Source of the DNA: Bacillota bacterium
Lineage (GTDB): Bacteria > Bacillota > Clostridia > Lachnospirales > Anaerotignaceae
Direction: 5' to 3'
Assembly (NCBI GenBank): GCA_030526765.1
Contig: JAUNCB010000016.1
Location: 5,136 to 11,219, forward strand
Length of the DNA: 6,084 nucleotides
The stretch's first letter is position 1. Each line of letters starts with the position of its first letter. Positions 5,974 through 6,084 of the stretch are shown piece by piece. Position numbers and translations under genes: made by a program. The notes under the pieces are model-generated. The model worked only from the letters and a program-made list of their open reading frames with translations, did not search any database and had not been told where the DNA came from.

Positions 5974-6084
5974 TTATTCCGCACCATAGCTTTCAAACGT
6001 AATGCTTTCAATGATAATATCGGAAACAGGCTTATCGTTTTCATCTGTTTCCGTTACCGCAATGGCATCCACCACTTCCATGCC
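5974..6084 (-). CDS. Cyclophilin-type peptidyl-prolyl cis-trans isomerase, C-terminal end
   Basis: Only the last 36 codons and the TAA stop are in the window; the gene continues past 6084. The residues GMEVVDAIAVTETDENDKPV followed by SDIIIESITFESYGAE match the end of bacterial cyclophilins: a conserved G-M-x-V-V-D-x-I turn, an x-T-D-x-x-D-K-P loop, then the final beta strand ending in an I-x-S-I-x-x-E-x-Y-G-like tail. Cyclophilins isomerise peptide bonds before proline and assist folding. Whether this one is cytoplasmic or lipid-anchored cannot be told because the N-terminus is outside the window. The lipoprotein gene follows after 21 bp. The family call rests on a short piece of sequence but the motif spacing is characteristic. 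Confidence 0.8.
   Translation of the reverse strand, partial: GMEVVDAIAVTETDENDKPVSDIIIESITFESYGAE

Overview
The window reads as chromosomal backbone of a Gram-positive, low-to-mid GC anaerobe of the class Clostridia, most likely near Lachnospirales. This rests on a DnaD-domain protein next to a zinc-finger DnaC/DnaI-type helicase loader, the sua5-rpiB-upp-tagO gene run, strong GGAGG-type ribosome binding sites, TTG starts, and a small Cys-anchored lipoprotein. Taxonomy is inferred from gene content and protein style only. I found no mobile element, CRISPR array, tRNA or rRNA.

Every gene lies on the minus strand, so transcription runs from high to low coordinates. There appear to be three units. 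(1) 6084 to about 5501: the last 36 residues of a cyclophilin-type peptidyl-prolyl isomerase, then a small lipoprotein gene, closed by an intrinsic terminator (5501-5528). (2) About 5450 to 1594: a good sigma-A promoter (TTGCAA, 17 bp, TATTAT) drives a SEC-C zinc protein, threonylcarbamoyl-AMP synthase (Sua5/TsaC), ribose-5-phosphate isomerase B, uracil phosphoribosyltransferase and a TagO/WecA-type phosphoglycosyltransferase. Gaps are 1 bp, a 1-base overlap, 11 bp and 32 bp, and the unit ends at a strong terminator (1594-1617). (3) About 1573 to 1: an extended -10 promoter drives a DnaD-domain replication protein and then the 5' part of the helicase-loader gene, which runs off the window.

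The middle operon joins housekeeping steps: tRNA t6A37 synthesis (Sua5), ribose 5-phosphate supply (RpiB), use of PRPP to salvage uracil to UMP (Upp), and the first lipid-linked step of wall teichoic acid or surface polysaccharide synthesis (TagO), which releases UMP. The SEC-C protein at its head has no known function. The downstream pair is primosomal: the DnaD-like protein remodels or binds origin DNA and the AAA+ loader delivers the replicative helicase.

This is mostly an ordinary core-genome region, and I see no convincing undescribed defence or mobile system. The points most worth a second look are the uncharacterised SEC-C leader gene with its SD-less coupling to sua5, the orphan lipoprotein behind the cyclophilin, and a small inverted repeat abutting the -35 box of the five-gene operon. 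The long plus-strand ORFs are antisense shadows of the real genes.
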